Origin: CBDFHV01 sp965247705
GTDB lineage: Bacteria > Pseudomonadota > Alphaproteobacteria > Rhodospirillales > CAMCUA01
Assembly (NCBI GenBank): GCA_965247705.1
Contig: CBDFHV010000065.1
Coordinates: 1-64,000 of the forward strand
Reading direction: 5' to 3'
DNA: 64,000 bases
The position numbers were made by a program, and so were the translations under genes. Below, piece by piece: positions 61,239 to 64,000 of this stretch (its first letter is position 1; each line of letters begins with the position of its first letter). The notes under the pieces are model-generated. The model worked only from the letters and a program-made list of their open reading frames with translations. It was not told where the DNA came from and made no database searches.

Positions 61239-62498
61239 CTATCCTATTTTCATCTTCCGTAGTCCAAATGCTATATTTACGACGCAATACAATGCCGCCT
61301 TGAAAATCAGGAGCATCGCACTCAACGCCGCCGCCGCTCCCCAGTTCAGGGATTCGCTGGCGTAGAAGGCGATGAACCAGCTGATCATTTGGTCACCTGC
61401 GCCGCCGACCAGGGCGGGGGTGACGTAAAAGCCGACCGCCAGGATATAGACGAATAGGGCGCCGGCTCCGACGCCGTGACGGGTCTGCGGCCAATACACC
61501 TTGATGAAGGCGACGAGAGGATTGGCGCCGAGCGATTTCGCGGCCCGCATGAGGCTCGGCGGAATCCGTCTCATGATCGCGTAGAGCGGCAGCACCATAA
61601 AAGGGAGAAGGATGTGGGACATTGCCACGTAGACGCCTAATCGATTGTGGATGAGCTGCACGCGCTCCGACCAGAGGCCCAGGAAAAGGCCCAAATCGTT
61701 GACCACGCCTTCGTTCTGAAGCAGAACGATCCAGGCCGTGGTGCGTACCAGAAGCGCCGTCCAGAACGGAATCAGGACCACGATCATCAGGATGTTCCTC
61801 ACCCCAGGCGAGGCGTTGGCCATCACAAAGGCCAACGGGTAACCCATGGCGACGCACAGCACTGTGATGACGAACCCCATCCAGAACGTGCGCAGCCAAA
61901 TTGCGTTGAAAACCCTCAGGCGCTTGGGAACCTGGACGACAGAACCGTTTTCATCGACCGTGAGATCGAAAGCCGAAAGCAGGTAGATGAATGTATAAGG
62001 TTTCGAAGTCCGCTTGATGACGGTCCAATAATCCCTTTCGTCCCAGCGCTTGTCGATCGCGATCAGCGACTCTTTCGGAGTCTCAATGGTTTTCATCTTT
62101 TCAAGCTTGCGGCCTGTCCTCCCGAGCAGCGCCTGGAACCCGGACCTGGCGCTGTTGAGCCGCTTGGAGGCAACGAAGAGCGTCTTTGCTGCCCTCGCTT
62201 CTTTCAGATCGGCGGCAAGCGCGGCGAATACGAATTCGGAAGGAAGATCGACGCCATCCCAATGGGAGATCGCCTCGGTGGTCCGGTACAGCACCGAGCT
62301 CACTTCCCGATCATCGACGCTCTTGAACAAGACCGCGCCGACTGGGACGACGAAGTTGACGAGGAGGTACAGGAACAGCGGCGCCACGAGGGCGATCGCA
62401 ATCGCCTGTTTCCCCCGTTCGTGGCGCCGGAGCTGATTCTTAAGCAGGGCCGTGTCGACGACGCGCGCCGTCGCGCCAACCGCTGCCACGTCGCTCAT
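61239..62498 (-). CDS. ABC permease, PotB-like, with long periplasmic insert
   Basis: The 419-residue permease is longer than usual PotB (about 285). After helix 1 (IAIALVAPLFLYLLVNFVV) a polar insert of about 130 residues (AADLKEARAAKTLFVASKRL, ALLGRTGRKLEKMKTIETPK) precedes the other helices. Then come ALLVRTTAWIVLLQNEGVVN and the EAA loop LMRAAKSLGANPLVAFIKVY. Such inserts occur in a subgroup of alphaproteobacterial spermidine/putrescine-type permeases. ATG 62498 lies 22 bases after the ATPase gene. Confidence 0.9.
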   Translation of the reverse strand: MSDVAAVGATARVVDTALLKNQLRRHERGKQAIAIALVAPLFLYLLVNFVVPVGAVLFKSVDDREVSSVLYRTTEAISHWDGVDLPSEFVFAALAADLKEARAAKTLFVASKRLNSARSGFQALLGRTGRKLEKMKTIETPKESLIAIDKRWDERDYWTVIKRTSKPYTFIYLLSAFDLTVDENGSVVQVPKRLRVFNAIWLRTFWMGFVITVLCVAMGYPLAFVMANASPGVRNILMIVVLIPFWTALLVRTTAWIVLLQNEGVVNDLGLFLGLWSERVQLIHNRLGVYVAMSHILLPFMVLPLYAIMRRIPPSLMRAAKSLGANPLVAFIKVYWPQTRHGVGAGALFVYILAVGFYVTPALVGGAGDQMISWFIAFYASESLNWGAAAALSAMLLIFKAALYCVVNIAFGLRKMKIG

Positions 62499-62520
62499 CG
62501 GGTCGCCCCCGCGGTTGGGA

Positions 62521-63612
62521 TCATGGCACGTCCAAGGCCCGGCAATCCTCGGCCGAGAACGACACCGTGACCGTACCGCCAACGGGCGGCGGTTCCCGGT
62601 GTCGCATGTTGGTGTGCTTGACGACAAAGTCGTCGATCCCGCACGCCAGCCGCACCCGGACGCGCGTGGTGTCGCCCTGGTAAATCAGCTCCTCGATGCG
62701 GCCATCCAACCGGTTGGCGTCTTCGGGGACCTCACCGTCGATCGCCACCCGCTCGGGCCGGACTGAGAGCTGGGTCTTCGAGCCGACTCCGCCCACGTTC
62801 ACGGGCCGCGCCCTTACCGTTCCGCCGCCGTCGAGCTCGACTTCGCATAGTTTACCGGCGAGGCTGACGATCGTCCCCGAGAGCCGGTTGTTCTCGCCGA
62901 TGAACTGGGCGACGAAGGAGTTGCGCGGATTCTCGTACAGCTCGTCTGGCGTATCGAGCTGGTAGACGCGCCCCTCATTGAAGACCGCGATGCGGTCCGA
63001 CATGGTCAGCGCTTCCTGCTGGTCGTGGGTCACGTAAACGACCGTGATTCCCAGGTCCTCCTGGATGTGCTTGATCTCGAGCTGCATCTGCTCGCGCAGC
63101 TGCTTATCCAGCGCCCCCAGGGGCTCGTCCATCAGCACCAGCCGGGGCTCGAACACCAAGGCGCGAGCCAGCGCCACGCGCTGTTGCTGCCCTCCCGAGA
63201 GCTGGTTTGGCCGGCGGTCCTCGAAGCCTACGAGCTTCACAATCTCCAGGACCGACGCCACCTTCGCGCCGATCTTAGTCTTTGGCAACTTGCGGATACT
63301 GAGCGGAAAGGCCACGTTCTCGAAGACGTTCATGTGTGGAAACAGAGCGTAATCCTGGAAGACCATGCCGAGTTGGCGCTTGTGCGGCGGCACGCGGGAA
63401 AGCGGCTGGCCGTCGAGGTGGATATCGCCCCCGGTCGGGCGCTCGAAGCCGGCCAGCATCAACAAAGTCGTCGTCTTCCCCGACCCCGACGGACCCAGAA
63501 GCGTCAGGAACTCCCCCTTGCGCATGGAGAAGCTCAGGTCCTTGACCACCAGCGTTTCGCCGTCGAACGTCTTTTGGACTTCGACGAAGCGGACGAACTC
63601 CTCTTCGTTCAC
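62521..63612 (-). CDS. ABC ATPase, PotA-like (polyamine/putrescine-type)
   Basis: The 363-residue ATPase has Walker A LLGPSGSGKTTTLLMLAG, Q-loop MVFQDYALFPHMNV, signature QLSGGQQQRVALARAL, Walker B RLVLMDEPLGALD and switch VTHDQQEAL, then a TOBE domain (about 285-360, VRPERVAIDGEVPED). It drives uptake through the two permeases. It is the first gene of the operon (ATG 63612). No binding-protein gene is in view; it may lie beyond the window. Confidence 0.94.
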   Translation of the reverse strand: MNEEEFVRFVEVQKTFDGETLVVKDLSFSMRKGEFLTLLGPSGSGKTTTLLMLAGFERPTGGDIHLDGQPLSRVPPHKRQLGMVFQDYALFPHMNVFENVAFPLSIRKLPKTKIGAKVASVLEIVKLVGFEDRRPNQLSGGQQQRVALARALVFEPRLVLMDEPLGALDKQLREQMQLEIKHIQEDLGITVVYVTHDQQEALTMSDRIAVFNEGRVYQLDTPDELYENPRNSFVAQFIGENNRLSGTIVSLAGKLCEVELDGGGTVRARPVNVGGVGSKTQLSVRPERVAIDGEVPEDANRLDGRIEELIYQGDTTRVRVRLACGIDDFVVKHTNMRHREPPPVGGTVTVSFSAEDCRALDVP

Positions 63613-63757
63613 GGTATCATCCCACCTTTGTCGCGAATTCGCCCGGCAGGTTACGCAGCGGCCCCGCGAACATCAATTTGATTCCCCGCCGCCCGCTCCT
63701 TGAAGAACCGCGCGATGTCCGCTCGCCAGCCCGTCCTTCGCCCGCGGGGAACCGCTC

Positions 63758-64000
63758 TTAGAACCGGTCCGCTCGAAACGGGAAAATATCGACGCTGGTT
63801 GGGCGCCCCGCCGCCAACTCGGCGATCAACATTCCCGTGACGGCGGCGAAGGTGAGCCCGAGGTGGCCATGCCCGAACGCGAACAGGACCGCCCGATGGC
63901 GGGGCGAGCGGCCGATCACGGGAAGTGAGTCGGGTGTCGCCGGACGGCACCCCATCCAGCGCGTCGCGCCATCCGCCTTGAGGCCGGGGATGAGGGCACG
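63758..64000 (-). CDS. DadA-like FAD-dependent oxidoreductase, C-terminal part (runs off window)
   Basis: The last 80 residues of a DAO/DadA-type enzyme: ALIPGLKADGATRWMGCRPA, TPDSLPVIGRSPRHRAVLFA and FGHGHLGLTFAAVTGMLIAE, ending FPFRADRF. This C-terminal pattern is diagnostic of small-subunit D-amino-acid dehydrogenase-like proteins. The 5' part lies beyond position 64000. It is on the same strand as the polyamine-type transporter operon and upstream of it, so the two may form one catabolic unit. Confidence 0.85.
   Translation of the reverse strand, partial: RALIPGLKADGATRWMGCRPATPDSLPVIGRSPRHRAVLFAFGHGHLGLTFAAVTGMLIAELAAGRPTSVDIFPFRADRF

Larger units (their letters stand above)
55716..64000. 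mobile_element. Left part of a tRNA-Lys-integrated genomic island
   Basis: The att fragment is followed by recombinase-type repeats and an integrase, decayed defence genes, palindromes, an IS21-like end and a transporter operon. No second att site is seen before 64000. How far right the island reaches is unknown; the transporter and DadA-like genes may be cargo or old chromosome. Confidence 0.55.

Overview
The window looks like a chromosomal segment of a GC-rich alphaproteobacterium, most likely a Rhodospirillales-type organism. This rests on base composition, on the purB / DUF1476 / purC / purS-Q-L arrangement typical of Alphaproteobacteria, and on protein styles; I ran no database search. 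It is mostly ordinary metabolic and transport DNA cut by mobile elements. An unusual number of genes are broken by single-base events.

Layout. 0.2-1.8 kb: a DUF427-class III nucleotide cyclase fusion broken by three one-base deletions. 1.9-13.6 kb: a catabolic and transport cluster. It holds a DapA-family aldolase and a dinucleotide-binding protein on the minus strand. Divergent from them run a DAO-type FAD oxidoreductase and a dipeptide-type ABC importer (fused ATPases, binding protein, two permeases), then a tartrate/D-malate-type dehydrogenase and an MFS carrier. An IS5/IS427 element sits exactly between the Shine-Dalgarno and the start codon of the binding protein. 13.8-19.2 kb: a type I secretion operon (TolC, LapB/PrtD-type ABC exporter, HlyD adaptor, small protein). 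19.4-33.6 kb: single genes (EamA exporter, SMP-30 lactonase, DksA/TraR zinc finger, MFS, broken SUMF1/FGE protein, methyltransferase, TPR-OGT glycosyltransferase, cobalamin adenosyltransferase, Crp/Fnr regulator, HD hydrolase, amidohydrolase, M81 peptidase). A 265-bp cloverleaf-like palindromic element lies at 25.0-25.3 kb. 33.6-35.5 kb: an SBP3-type sensor histidine kinase broken at an A9 tract. 35.75-39.63 kb: an IS630 element interrupted by a complete IS21 element and flanked on both sides by 93-bp IS630-like mini-elements. 39.7-43.6 kb: TerB-like protein, S9 peptidase, flavin reductase and a Phd/VapC toxin-antitoxin pair with a palindromic operator. 43.7-50.5 kb: purine biosynthesis (purB, purC, purS, purQ, purL) with DUF1476 and NRDE genes between.

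50.6-51.3 kb holds the most interesting gene: a glutathione S-transferase homologue with an in-frame TGA exactly where the active-site cysteine is expected. A strong Shine-Dalgarno and ATG lie upstream, and a hairpin downstream of the TGA satisfies the bacterial SECIS rules. It is a candidate selenoprotein.

55.7 kb to the end: the left end of an island integrated into tRNA-Lys(CTT). It carries the 3' tRNA fragment, direct repeats, a tyrosine integrase, two decayed defence-type genes (DUF499 ATPase and DNA methyltransferase fragments fused head to head), large perfect palindromes, an IS21-like terminus and a polyamine-type ABC operon beside a DadA-like oxidoreductase that runs off the window.

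Caution: at least nine genes carry apparent frameshifts or nonsense codons, many of them single G/C deletions. Some may be consensus errors, so claims that depend on one base, including the TGA, need confirmation from reads.
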